Positions 35,229 through 42,759 of a stretch of DNA of 42,759 nucleotides are shown here, in pieces (position 1 is the first letter of the stretch; every line of letters starts with the position of its first letter). Both the position numbers and the translations under genes were made by a program. Source of the stretch: Candidatus Gastranaerophilales bacterium (GTDB lineage Bacteria > Cyanobacteriota > Vampirovibrionia > Gastranaerophilales > Gastranaerophilaceae). The notes under the pieces were generated by a model. It was not told the DNA's origin. It worked only from the letters and a program-made list of their open reading frames with translations, and ran no database searches. The stretch spans positions 1 through 42,759 of the forward strand of contig CALVDX010000017.1 in assembly GCA_944326425.1 (NCBI GenBank), in the 5' to 3' direction.

Positions 35229-35813
35229 ATGTTTAGCGAAGAAGAAAAGAAAAAGATTTTATCGGTACTTGAAAATGACGGAGTAATTGCCTTTGTTACG
35301 GATACCGTCTGGGGCTTAGGATGCCTGCCGGAGAGGGAAAATGCTGTTAAAAAAATATATGAAATAAAAAACAGAGAAGCCGCAAAGCCATTGATATTGA
35401 TGTCTAACGAGGTTTATAATTTGTTTCCGTTTGTTAAACCAATACCGATGGCGGCACAGCGGCTTATAAAACAGCATTTGCCGGGTGCACTTACTGTCGT
35501 TCTTGATAAAACATCGAAAACTCCAGATTTTGTAACTTCCGGCATGAAAACAGTCGGGATAAGAGTTCCTGATTGCCCTGTTTTTGCCGAAATTTGTAAA
35601 ATTATCCCCGGACATGTTCTTGCAACTACCAGTGCCAATATATCACACGAGCCTCCGGCATTAAGTTATCAGGAGGCTGTGGATTGTGTAGGAAGTAAGG
35701 TTGGTTATATTGTTAAGGATTATGGTTTTAAATCTCTGGGGACTGCTTCAACTGTAATAGGTATTAATGATGGTGAAATTAAGATTTATCGTCAGGGGAG
35801 TATAAAAATATAG
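35229..35813 (+). CDS. tsaC: Threonylcarbamoyl-AMP synthase
   Basis: TsaC makes L-threonylcarbamoyladenylate from Thr, bicarbonate and ATP for the t6A modification at position 37 of ANN-decoding tRNAs. The 194-residue protein is the short YrdC-domain form, with IYEIKNREAAKPLILM (near residues 40-55), LPGALTVVLDK, and the nucleotide-site TTSANISHEPP. No Sua5 C-terminal extension is present. It lies 58 bases after secA and is probably cotranscribed. Confidence 0.93.
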   Translation: MFSEEEKKKILSVLENDGVIAFVTDTVWGLGCLPERENAVKKIYEIKNREAAKPLILMSNEVYNLFPFVKPIPMAAQRLIKQHLPGALTVVLDKTSKTPDFVTSGMKTVGIRVPDCPVFAEICKIIPGHVLATTSANISHEPPALSYQEAVDCVGSKVGYIVKDYGFKSLGTASTVIGINDGEIKIYRQGSIKI

Positions 35814-35840
35814 TATTTTTTAAATTCACTTAGGTATATT

Positions 35841-37199
35841 TTATTTTGTATCATTATTTATACGTTTTTTCATACTTTCCAGTTCGTCTATATTAACGGA
35901 ATTAGTTGTTCTGTTGTTTAATGTTTTTTCAGCCGCTTCTAGATTTAATTCTTTATTAGTTTTTTCAAACTTTCTTATAGCATCAACAAATATATCTCTG
36001 GTTAGTGTAACATTATCTGGTTTTTTGCTTTTTACTTTTTGAGCCATTGTTTTTGCTATAGCATCTTTTATAATACCTGTTATATCACGATAGGAGGTTC
36101 CTAAAAGAGCAGTGGCTATAAAGTGTATATCATCTTTATTTTTGAGAAGTTCTTTAGCCATTGGTACTTTCCCGAGGTAAATGTGCAGGGCGCTTTCAAT
36201 TGCTTCTACATCCGGATTATCAATAAATATTTTTGTACCAAGCCGGCTCATTGCTGCAGGGTTCATATTTCCTATAACACCGGTTTTATTATCAAGAGTC
36301 ATGTTTGTTGTTGCAAATACTTTTATATTTTTGTACGCTTTAAACTGATCCATTATTCTCAGGAAAGTTTTAATAACCAGCTGTCGGTCTTGTTCTGCAC
36401 CGGAAGTCGGGTTTTTTATATCTGATAAAATCGCTTCAATTTCATCAAATAAGACAAAATATTCCTTGTCCGGATGTTTCTTTGCATGAGCAATAATCGC
36501 ATCAGATTTTGCTTTTAACTGAATAGCCGTAGCATTCATATAGGATGATCCTTCTTTTGATAAATCAAATTCGGCTACTTCTGCTTTCAGTTTTTTCGCA
36601 GCAGAGTAAACAAAATTTGTTTTACCTGTTCCCGGAGGACCGTGCAGTATACAGGCTAATTCCATATCAACGTTTTCTTTCGCATATAAATCTCTGTATT
36701 TAATAGGGTTAATAACGTTTTCTATAAAAGTTTGTTTGGCTTCTTTCATCCCGGGTAATTTGTCGAAATCGATGATATTTTTGTCGTCATTAAAGTTTCT
36801 GAACAAATCATTTGAGTGTCTTTTGAAAAAACTTGCGATTACAGGTTTCATACTTATCCCGATAATAAATACAAGTGCAGCGGAAATACCAAGGCTTGCA
36901 ATTCTATATAAATTATCCCAGTTTCTTTTTTTAGGTTCCTGCATTTGCATTAGCTGCGGCAAATATATAGGGGGTTGTCCCTGTGTTCTTTGCTGCGGTC
37001 TTGCGGGTTGTTGATACAAGTTATTATATTGGGAAGGTGTTGTTCTTGCATTATTTAGTACCGGCTGTTGATTTTGTGAAACAAAAGTATCGCGAGGTTG
37101 AACCGGTATACTTCTTGGTGTCTGTACTTCCGTTTGTGATGCATCCTGGTACCGGTTGAATACGGTTTTAGGCTCTGTACCAAAATTCACATTGTTCAT
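35841..37199 (-). CDS. Membrane-anchored AAA+ ATPase with low-complexity N-terminus
   Basis: The 452-residue protein has an N-terminal Gln/Pro/Thr-rich region (about 10-90), one membrane segment (about 101-122), and a classic AAA domain: GPPGTGKT Walker A (187-194), FVLFDE Walker B (near 248-253), the sensor 1 region FATTNMT, a conserved Arg in MSRLGT, and GTSYRDITGI resembling the helical sensor 2 region. The domain lead-in LPGMKEAKQTFIENVINPIKY is like that of single-AAA proteins such as ATAD1/Msp1 and FtsH; no protease domain follows. I chose the ATG at 37199, after AAGGAAG. The N-terminus MNNVNFG resembles leaders of other proteins in this genome. The substrate is unknown, and it stands convergent to tsaC with its own promoter region. 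Confidence 0.85.
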   Translation of the reverse strand: MNNVNFGTEPKTVFNRYQDASQTEVQTPRSIPVQPRDTFVSQNQQPVLNNARTTPSQYNNLYQQPARPQQRTQGQPPIYLPQLMQMQEPKKRNWDNLYRIASLGISAALVFIIGISMKPVIASFFKRHSNDLFRNFNDDKNIIDFDKLPGMKEAKQTFIENVINPIKYRDLYAKENVDMELACILHGPPGTGKTNFVYSAAKKLKAEVAEFDLSKEGSSYMNATAIQLKAKSDAIIAHAKKHPDKEYFVLFDEIEAILSDIKNPTSGAEQDRQLVIKTFLRIMDQFKAYKNIKVFATTNMTLDNKTGVIGNMNPAAMSRLGTKIFIDNPDVEAIESALHIYLGKVPMAKELLKNKDDIHFIATALLGTSYRDITGIIKDAIAKTMAQKVKSKKPDNVTLTRDIFVDAIRKFEKTNKELNLEAAEKTLNNRTTNSVNIDELESMKKRINNDTK

Positions 37200-37403
37200 A
37201 ATAAACACTTCCTTAAAGACTTCTACACATATATACTAAAACGGACAGATATAAAAAATTGACATTATAAAAGTATATAGTTTACAAAAATTTACAATTG
37301 CTTTTAGCCGTTTAAAATGAATAAAAGATGGGAAAATTTTGCCAAAATTTTACTCTTGGAAAACTTATACAGTCTGAATTTAGCACGGAAATAAGATTAA
37401 AAT

Positions 37404-37432
37404 TTGATTTTTAATTTTTTTAACTATATAAT
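37404..37432 (+). promoter_or_regulatory. Promoter of glyQ
   Basis: TTGATT (37404-37409) and a perfect TATAAT (37427-37432) are spaced by 17 bases, about 40 bases before the start codon. Confidence 0.65.
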
Positions 37433-37471
37433 TAACAAGTGTAAAAAATACAATGTATAGTTGGTAGACGA

Positions 37472-38350
37472 ATGGCGCTTAATTTTCAGGATTTAATACT
37501 TAATTTATCAAGATTTTGGTCGGATTACGGATGTATAATCCAGCAGCCTTACGATATAGAAAAAGGGGCATCGACTATGAATCCTGCAACCTTTTTGCGC
37601 TCATTAGGGCCTGAACCGTGGTCAACGGCTATGGTTGAACCCTGCCGCAGGCCGACTGATGCAAGATATGGCGAAAATCCTAACCGGCTCGGGCATTATT
37701 TCCAGTATCAGGTTATTTTAAAACCATCGCCTGATAATGCGCAGGAGCTTTATCTGCAAAGCCTTGAGGCGATGGGTATTGATTTATCCAAGCACGATGT
37801 AAGGTTTGTTGAGGATAACTGGGAATCCCCAACCCTCGGTGCTGCCGGTGTAGGCTGGGAAGTCTGGCTTGACGGTATGGAAATTACGCAGTTTACTTAT
37901 TTTCAACAAGTCGGCGGTTTAGAAGTTAAACCGGTTGCTTTAGAACTTACTTACGGCTTAGAGAGAATTGCAATGTATCTTCAAAACAAAGAGTCCGTTT
38001 ATGATGTTATGTGGAACAATGAGTTGAAGTACGGCGATATTTATCTTCAAAACGAAATTGAACAATCTAAGTATAATTTTGAATATTCCAATCCTGAATT
38101 GTTATTTAAATTATTTGATTTATATCAACAGGAAGTTGATAACTGTGTAAAAGCAGAATTGGTGCTTCCCGCTTATGATTATGTGCTAAAATGTTCTCAT
38201 ACTTTTAATTTACTTGATGCACGCGGTGTTATATCTAAGGATGAAAGAATTAATTTTATAAACAGAGTAAGAACTATGGCATCAGCTGTAGCCAATTTAT
38301 ATGTAGAACAAAGACGGAAACTGGGATTTCCGTTGTGTAAGGAAAAATAA
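37472..38350 (+). CDS. glyQ: Glycine--tRNA ligase alpha subunit
   Basis: GlyQ is the aminoacylation subunit of the bacterial alpha2beta2 enzyme, here 292 residues. It starts with the usual [25 protein letters not shown] and carries the class II motifs, including [23 protein letters not shown] and [21 protein letters not shown]. The beta subunit gene glyS, which normally follows, is not in the window; two permeases and comF follow instead. The ribosome binding site is poor. Confidence 0.97.
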   Translation: MALNFQDLILNLSRFWSDYGCIIQQPYDIEKGASTMNPATFLRSLGPEPWSTAMVEPCRRPTDARYGENPNRLGHYFQYQVILKPSPDNAQELYLQSLEAMGIDLSKHDVRFVEDNWESPTLGAAGVGWEVWLDGMEITQFTYFQQVGGLEVKPVALELTYGLERIAMYLQNKESVYDVMWNNELKYGDIYLQNEIEQSKYNFEYSNPELLFKLFDLYQQEVDNCVKAELVLPAYDYVLKCSHTFNLLDARGVISKDERINFINRVRTMASAVANLYVEQRRKLGFPLCKEK

Positions 38351-38353
38351 TTA

Positions 38354-39946
38354 ATGACAGAAAAAAACAACTATCATTCACAACCTTCTCTTATGAGAAG
38401 TCTCCTCAAACGTAAAAACCCCGATGAAATGATGGCAGATGCCCAAAAAGGCGGACTGGAAAAAACTTTAGGCGTTTGGGATTTAATTATTCTTGGTGTC
38501 GGTGCGATTATCGGCTCCGGTATTTTTGCTATTGTCGGTGTCGCCGCTGCCACTCCCGGAACCGGTGCAGGGCCCGCTCTTATGGTATCAATGGTTATTG
38601 CTGCGATTGCTTGCGTATTTTCGGCGCTTTGTTATTCAGAGTTTTCCTCAATGATACCGGTTGCGGGCGGTGCGTATATTTATACGTTTGCAACTCTTGG
38701 CGAGTTTGCGGCGTGGATGGTAGGCTGGATTTTGATGCTTGAGTATGCTATCGGGTATATTGCGGTCGCGTGTGCGTGGTCAAACCACTTTATGCAGTTT
38801 TTGAACGGTTTTAAAGCCGTACTTCCTGCCTGTATTACTAATCCGCCTATTTGGCTGGTGTCTGATTTCCGTTCTGCGGGTGAGTATTTAACTTCACAGG
38901 GTATCAGCCCGGAAAGTGTAATTCCGCATTTTGCGGGAATTCCGATATGTATTAATTTACCGGCATTTGTTATTGTTGCTATTATTACAATGATTCTTAT
39001 AAAAGGTACAAAGGATTCTACCAAAATGGCGGCCATCATGGTTGTCGTTAAACTCGGCGTAATTGCTCTGTTTGTAATTGCGGGGGCTTTTTATGTCAAG
39101 CCCGAAAACTGGGTTCCTTTTGCTCCAAACGGGTTTCAGGGACTGTTTATGGGCGCATTTATAATTTTCTTTGCGTATATCGGGTTTGATGCGCTTGCCA
39201 CGGCTGCTGAAGAGTGCAAAAATCCTCAGAAAGATTTACCGATAGGGATTATAGGGTCGCTCCTCGTAACGACTGTTGTTTACGTGCTTGTTGCCCTTGT
39301 TTTAACAGGGGTAATGAAAACTAACGGCGCACCTGTTCCTCAGGAATTTTTAAAAGCACCTATGGCATATATTATGGAAATGGTTGGTCAAAACTGGGTT
39401 GCAGGATTAATTTCTGTCGGCTCGCTTGCAGGCTTAACCTCCGTTTTGCTGGTTTTACAGCTCGCTGCAACGCGTATTCTTTACGCAATGAGCCGCGATA
39501 ATTTCCTGCCGAGTATATTTCAGAAGCTTCACCCGAAGTTTAACACTCCGCATATTCTTACGTGGGTTGTCGGTATAATTTGTATGATAGGGACACTTAC
39601 GCTGGATTTGAATGTCGCTTCGGAGTTGTGTAACTTTGGTACATTTACATCATTTATAATTGTTTGTGTTGCTGTTCTTATATTAAGAAAAATTGATCCG
39701 GACAGACCGCGGCCGTTTAAGGTTCCGTTCTCTCCATGGTTTCCGCTTGCCGGAATAATTTTATGCACAGGTTTGATGATATTTTCAATGGTAATCAAAC
39801 ACTCGCTGTCTGCACTTCTTTTCCCTGTATGGGTAGTAGTCGGTATTGCTATTTACACCTGCTACGGGTATAAGAAAAACAGACTTGTTGAACAAAATAA
39901 TACACTGGAAGAAATAGAAAAAGATGAACATAAAATCACTACTTAA
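38354..39946 (+). CDS. APC-family amino acid permease (first of two)
   Basis: This 530-residue protein has about twelve membrane segments and the APC fold. The first segment contains the unwound GAIIGSGIF motif that binds the amino acid carboxyl group in this family. Sequence style (ALCYSEFSSMIPVAGGAYIYTFATLGEFAAWMVGWILMLEYAIG) is that of the cationic amino acid transporter (CAT) type permeases. The substrate cannot be told. It lies 3 bases after glyQ and overlaps its paralogue by 23 bases. Confidence 0.9.
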   Translation: MTEKNNYHSQPSLMRSLLKRKNPDEMMADAQKGGLEKTLGVWDLIILGVGAIIGSGIFAIVGVAAATPGTGAGPALMVSMVIAAIACVFSALCYSEFSSMIPVAGGAYIYTFATLGEFAAWMVGWILMLEYAIGYIAVACAWSNHFMQFLNGFKAVLPACITNPPIWLVSDFRSAGEYLTSQGISPESVIPHFAGIPICINLPAFVIVAIITMILIKGTKDSTKMAAIMVVVKLGVIALFVIAGAFYVKPENWVPFAPNGFQGLFMGAFIIFFAYIGFDALATAAEECKNPQKDLPIGIIGSLLVTTVVYVLVALVLTGVMKTNGAPVPQEFLKAPMAYIMEMVGQNWVAGLISVGSLAGLTSVLLVLQLAATRILYAMSRDNFLPSIFQKLHPKFNTPHILTWVVGIICMIGTLTLDLNVASELCNFGTFTSFIIVCVAVLILRKIDPDRPRPFKVPFSPWFPLAGIILCTGLMIFSMVIKHSLSALLFPVWVVVGIAIYTCYGYKKNRLVEQNNTLEEIEKDEHKITT

Positions 39947-41456
39947 CAATCTGCTCAAGAAAAAAAGCACTGACGAGTTGATTGAAGCGACAAAAAAGTC
40001 TGAATTAAAAAAGACATTAAATATTTTTGATTTAATCATAATCGGCATTGGCGCGGTTGTCGGGACTGGTATTTTTACTATTATCGGTACGGCAATTGTA
40101 GGAACACCGGATTCAGCGGGTGCGGGACCTGCGATAATTCTTTCTATGGTTCTAGCGGCTATTGCCTGCGTATTTACGGCACTCTGTTACTCAGAAATTG
40201 CTTCAATGATACCGGTTGCGGGCAGCGCTTATACTTATACTTACGCTACAATGGGCGAGTTTATGGCATGGATGGTCGGCTGGATTTTGATGCTTGAGTA
40301 CGCTATCGGAAATATTACTGTTGCGAGTGCATGGACAGGGTATCTTGTGCAGTTATTGAGAGGGTTTAAGCAGTATCTTCCTGATTTCATTGTGCATTTT
40401 CCGTTGTGGCTGAGAAATGATTATATTTCGATGTTAAGGATGTGCAAGATTTACGGATGGGATATTCATGATAAAGTTCCGCATTTGTTTGGTATAATCC
40501 CTGTTTCTGTTAATCTTCCTTCCGTCTTTATAGTTCTTGCGCTTACTCTGCTTTTGATTAAAGGTGTTAAAGAATCGACGCGAGTTGCGGGTATTATGGT
40601 CGGCTTAAACTTATTTATGATAATAAGTTTTGTACTCGTCGGCGCTTTTTATGTTAAGCCTGAAAACTGGACACCGTTTATGACTAACGGGTTTGAAGGT
40701 GTGTTTATGGGGGCTTTTCTGATTTTCTTTGCATATATCGGATTTGACGCTATTTCAACCACTGCGGAAGAAACTGAAAACCCGCAGAGAGATTTGCCTA
40801 TTGCGATACTCGGAACACTTGTTATATGTACAATTTTATACGTGTGCGTGGCTCTGGTGCTTACGGGGATTGTGCCGATTTCACAGATTGATACCGGCGC
40901 GCCGATTGCGCATGCAATGAGTTTTATTAAAAAAGACTGGTTTGCAGGATTTATTTCCGTGGGCGCACTTGCGGCTTTAACGTCGGTACTTTTGATTTAT
41001 CAGCTTGGTACTACCAGAATTCTTTATGCAATGAGCCGCGACAGATTTTTACCGAAGGGGTGGAGATTGATACATAAAAAATTTAAAACTCCTTATGTTA
41101 TGACCTGGTTTGCGGGTATTGCAGTTATTGTGTTTTCATTGTTTATGGATTTGAGGATTTCTGCTGAACTCTGTAACTTCGGTACGTTTACATCGTTTAT
41201 AATTATCTGTATTGCGGTTTTAATTCTCAGAAAAACGGATCCGGACAGAAAAAGACCGTTCAAGGTTCCGTTTTCGCCGCTCTTTCCGATACTTGGAATT
41301 GTTGTGTGCGGTGGATTGATGGTGTATTCGCTTAAATCGCTGCATGAGTCATCAATATATTTCCCGCTCTGGCTGCTTGCGGGGGTTCTGATATACGTAT
41401 TTTACGGGTACAGACAAAAACGTATTGAGGACGCACAGCGCAACCGTAACAATTAA
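39924..41456 (+). CDS. APC-family amino acid permease (second of two)
   Basis: This 510-residue paralogue of the gene before it is closely alike along its length: GAVVGTGIF in segment 1, then ALCYSEIASMIPVAGSAYTYTYATMGEF, and IFFAYIGFDAISTTAEETENPQRDLP near the middle. The tandem arrangement and 23-base overlap point to duplication and coupled translation. Differences are concentrated in the soluble loop between segments 4 and 5 and at the ends. Substrate unknown. Confidence 0.9.
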   Translation: MNIKSLLNNLLKKKSTDELIEATKKSELKKTLNIFDLIIIGIGAVVGTGIFTIIGTAIVGTPDSAGAGPAIILSMVLAAIACVFTALCYSEIASMIPVAGSAYTYTYATMGEFMAWMVGWILMLEYAIGNITVASAWTGYLVQLLRGFKQYLPDFIVHFPLWLRNDYISMLRMCKIYGWDIHDKVPHLFGIIPVSVNLPSVFIVLALTLLLIKGVKESTRVAGIMVGLNLFMIISFVLVGAFYVKPENWTPFMTNGFEGVFMGAFLIFFAYIGFDAISTTAEETENPQRDLPIAILGTLVICTILYVCVALVLTGIVPISQIDTGAPIAHAMSFIKKDWFAGFISVGALAALTSVLLIYQLGTTRILYAMSRDRFLPKGWRLIHKKFKTPYVMTWFAGIAVIVFSLFMDLRISAELCNFGTFTSFIIICIAVLILRKTDPDRKRPFKVPFSPLFPILGIVVCGGLMVYSLKSLHESSIYFPLWLLAGVLIYVFYGYRQKRIEDAQRNRNN

Positions 41457-41458
41457 GT

Positions 41459-42100
41459 ATGAAGAGATTTTTCTTATCGTTATTAGATCTTATTTATAAA
41501 CAAAAATGCTATTGCTGCGGCTCGTCTGCGGAAAATTGCAAGATTTGTTCCAAGTGTTATGACGCACTTGAAACCTGCCCGCCCTCTCCGGGTAAATTTG
41601 TTGCGGGAGTGAATGTATATTGTGCCGGAAAGTATAATAAGAATTTGCAAAAAATGATACGCGGCTTGAAGTATCATAAGCAAAAAGATATGGCTGTTTA
41701 TATAGCTAAATTTATGTATGAATACTGGAGGGATTTGGGAATAAACGGGAATTTTACGATAGTTCCCGTGCCGCTGCATCCAAAAAGGTTGAAAAAAAGA
41801 AAATATAACCAGATGGAATTGGTGGCTGAGGAGTTTTCAAAACTCAGCGGGTATCCTGTTAATACAAAACTTATCAGACGTGTAAAAGAAACGCAGCCCC
41901 AGTATAAATTAAGCAGGATTGAGCGTCTTGAAAATTTGAAGAAGGCATTTGCGGTTGATAAAGATGAGTATACAGGCGGCGGAGTTTTGATACTTGATGA
42001 TATTTCAACGACCGGCTCTACGTTTGAAGTTATGGTTAACGAATTGAAATTTAACGGGATTAATAACATTGTTTGTTTTGCTGCCGCAACCCCGTTTTGA
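41459..42100 (+). CDS. comF: ComF family phosphoribosyltransferase-like protein
   Basis: ComF proteins are linked to DNA uptake and natural transformation, and possibly to nucleotide salvage. The 213-residue protein has an N-terminal zinc-finger region (Cys17, Cys20, Cys27, Cys30, Cys33 among others) and a type I phosphoribosyltransferase domain with the PRPP-binding VLILDDISTTGSTF loop. It follows the second permease with a 2-base gap. A type IV prepilin-like gene lies at the other window edge, which fits competence or pilus functions but does not prove a link. Confidence 0.93.
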   Translation: MKRFFLSLLDLIYKQKCYCCGSSAENCKICSKCYDALETCPPSPGKFVAGVNVYCAGKYNKNLQKMIRGLKYHKQKDMAVYIAKFMYEYWRDLGINGNFTIVPVPLHPKRLKKRKYNQMELVAEEFSKLSGYPVNTKLIRRVKETQPQYKLSRIERLENLKKAFAVDKDEYTGGGVLILDDISTTGSTFEVMVNELKFNGINNIVCFAAATPF

Positions 42101-42176
42101 TATGTTAAAAAATTTGGTAGTATTGTTTTATTAATTTTGGGATGCTGCAGCACTTGAAAATAGGGATTACTTAATT

Positions 42177-42656
42177 TTAAGTGTACCATAGTATGAAAAA
42201 AATCGAAGCAATGTATACCAAACAAATTAAGATGAATAATCCCGCCCCGAATAATTTAATGTATAATCGGAGCCTGTCTCTACCAGATAAAGGAGGTGAG
42301 TCTGATGACGGCTTTAATATAAAATCAAATGTTAATAATATTAAGTATGGAAATAATACTAAGGTTGGAAAACTAAAGGAAAATTTCTTGATAGAATCGT
42401 TGAAAACAACTCCTAACCAAAAGAGAGGTGAAATGTCACTTTTTATTCCCATTAATGTATATATAGAAAAAATATATATGCAAATTGCAAAAGTTATAAG
42501 TATAACAGGTAAACTAAAAAGCCATTTATCTCTTTTTAAGATTAGTGATATCAAAAATCCAATAAAAATATAAATGATGCTATATGGAAACATAAATATC
42601 CATGCAGTAATAAAGTAAATAGAGATATCTCCTACAGTTGTATTCAGAAATGGCAT
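42177..42656 (-). CDS. Small multi-pass membrane protein (hypothetical), start uncertain
   Basis: I do not recognise this 159-residue protein. It has about four hydrophobic segments (near residues 10-40, 45-70, 95-115 and 130-157), separated by charged loops. A polar loop near residues 116-127 reads SSDSPPLSGRDR, which looks like translated intergenic repeat. The ATG at 42656 has no Shine-Dalgarno. In the same frame an ATT at 42684-42686 sits 6 bases after AAAAGGAG (42693-42700), so an ATT start giving 10 more residues is possible. An opposite frame in this stretch is Lys/Asn-rich and less plausible. Confidence 0.6.
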   Translation of the reverse strand: MPFLNTTVGDISIYFITAWIFMFPYSIIYIFIGFLISLILKRDKWLFSLPVILITFAICIYIFSIYTLMGIKSDISPLFWLGVVFNDSIKKFSFSFPTLVLFPYLILLTFDFILKPSSDSPPLSGRDRLRLYIKLFGAGLFILICLVYIASIFFILWYT

Positions 42657-42721
42657 AAAATTTTTATATGGACGTGTATAAGTAATTTTTTACTCCTTTT
42701 GGTTGTTTTATGTAATGGGTT

Positions 42722-42747
42722 GCCGGAGATTTCTCCGGCTTTTTTTA
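42722..42747 (+). terminator. Plus-strand terminator near the right edge
   Basis: GCCGGAG (42722-42728) pairs with CTCCGGC (42733-42739) around ATTT and is followed by eight T residues on the plus strand. The nearest plus-strand gene is comF, 620 bases upstream. Confidence 0.85.
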
Positions 42748-42759
42748 TAATGGGGTAAA

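Noticed and set aside
42181-42573. 130-codon plus-strand frame
   Set aside because: Lys/Asn/Ile-rich low-complexity text opposite a frame with clear membrane segments; no ribosome binding site.
1-42759. CRISPR array, tRNA or rRNA genes, prophage or insertion sequence
   Set aside because: No regularly spaced repeats, cloverleaf-like segments, transposase or phage genes were seen on either strand.

Overview
The window most resembles a chromosomal segment of a non-photosynthetic, anaerobic relative of the cyanobacteria (Melainabacteria/Vampirovibrionia, probably the gut order Gastranaerophilales). This is inferred from gene content and order, not from a database search. The signs are an ATP synthase operon in cyanobacterial order (a-c-b'-b-delta-alpha-gamma, with two b-type subunits and no beta or epsilon), a cyanobacterium-like SecA N-terminus, a DAP-type MurE, low GC, and anaerobe functions (rubrerythrin/PerR, biotin-dependent oxaloacetate decarboxylase) with no photosynthesis genes. 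DNA is AT-rich, intergenic gaps are short, and Shine-Dalgarno sites are clear. A TTTACA-N17-TATAAT-like promoter recurs.

Layout. 1-59: 5' end of a type IV prepilin-like gene on the minus strand. 411-6413, minus: ftsI-type PBP, murE, a short nagA, then ilvD (cell wall, amino-sugar and branched-chain amino acid metabolism). 6591-11587, plus: atpB-E-F'-F-H-A-G, closed by a strong terminator. 11704-13832: two small paralogous membrane proteins (minus), then an unrecognised coiled-coil protein (plus) whose predicted transcription start falls on a pentanucleotide repeat. 14109-23230, plus: ribosomal protein cluster S10-L3-L4-L23-L2-S19-L22-S3-L16-L29-S17-L14-L24-L5-S14-S8-(terminator, promoter, candidate structured RNA)-L6-L18-terminator. 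The spc series stops after L18, so S5, L30, L15 and SecY are not here. 23335-26976: a GT8 glycosyltransferase with an FkbM-like tail, an exported protein with an acidic tail, and a PfkB-family kinase.

27105-31101: birA, oadG, oadA, oadB. This is a biotin ligase together with the gamma, alpha and beta parts of a membrane decarboxylase expected to pump Na+. 31205-32156, minus: perR-rbr oxidative stress operon with a PerR/Fur-like palindrome at the predicted transcription start. 32534-35813, plus: secA and tsaC. 35841-37199, minus: membrane-anchored AAA+ ATPase. 37472-42100, plus: glyQ, two tandem APC amino acid permeases, comF. 42177-42656, minus: small multi-pass membrane protein.

How it fits together. 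The decarboxylase should convert oxaloacetate decarboxylation into a Na+ gradient, while the ATP synthase c subunit in this window lacks typical Na+ ligands and looks proton-type, so a Na+/H+ exchange step elsewhere would be needed. The least explained items are the pentanucleotide tract with its downstream gene, the candidate structured RNA before L6, the small MKV/MKI protein pair with a possible N-terminal tag, and the membrane-anchored AAA+ ATPase.
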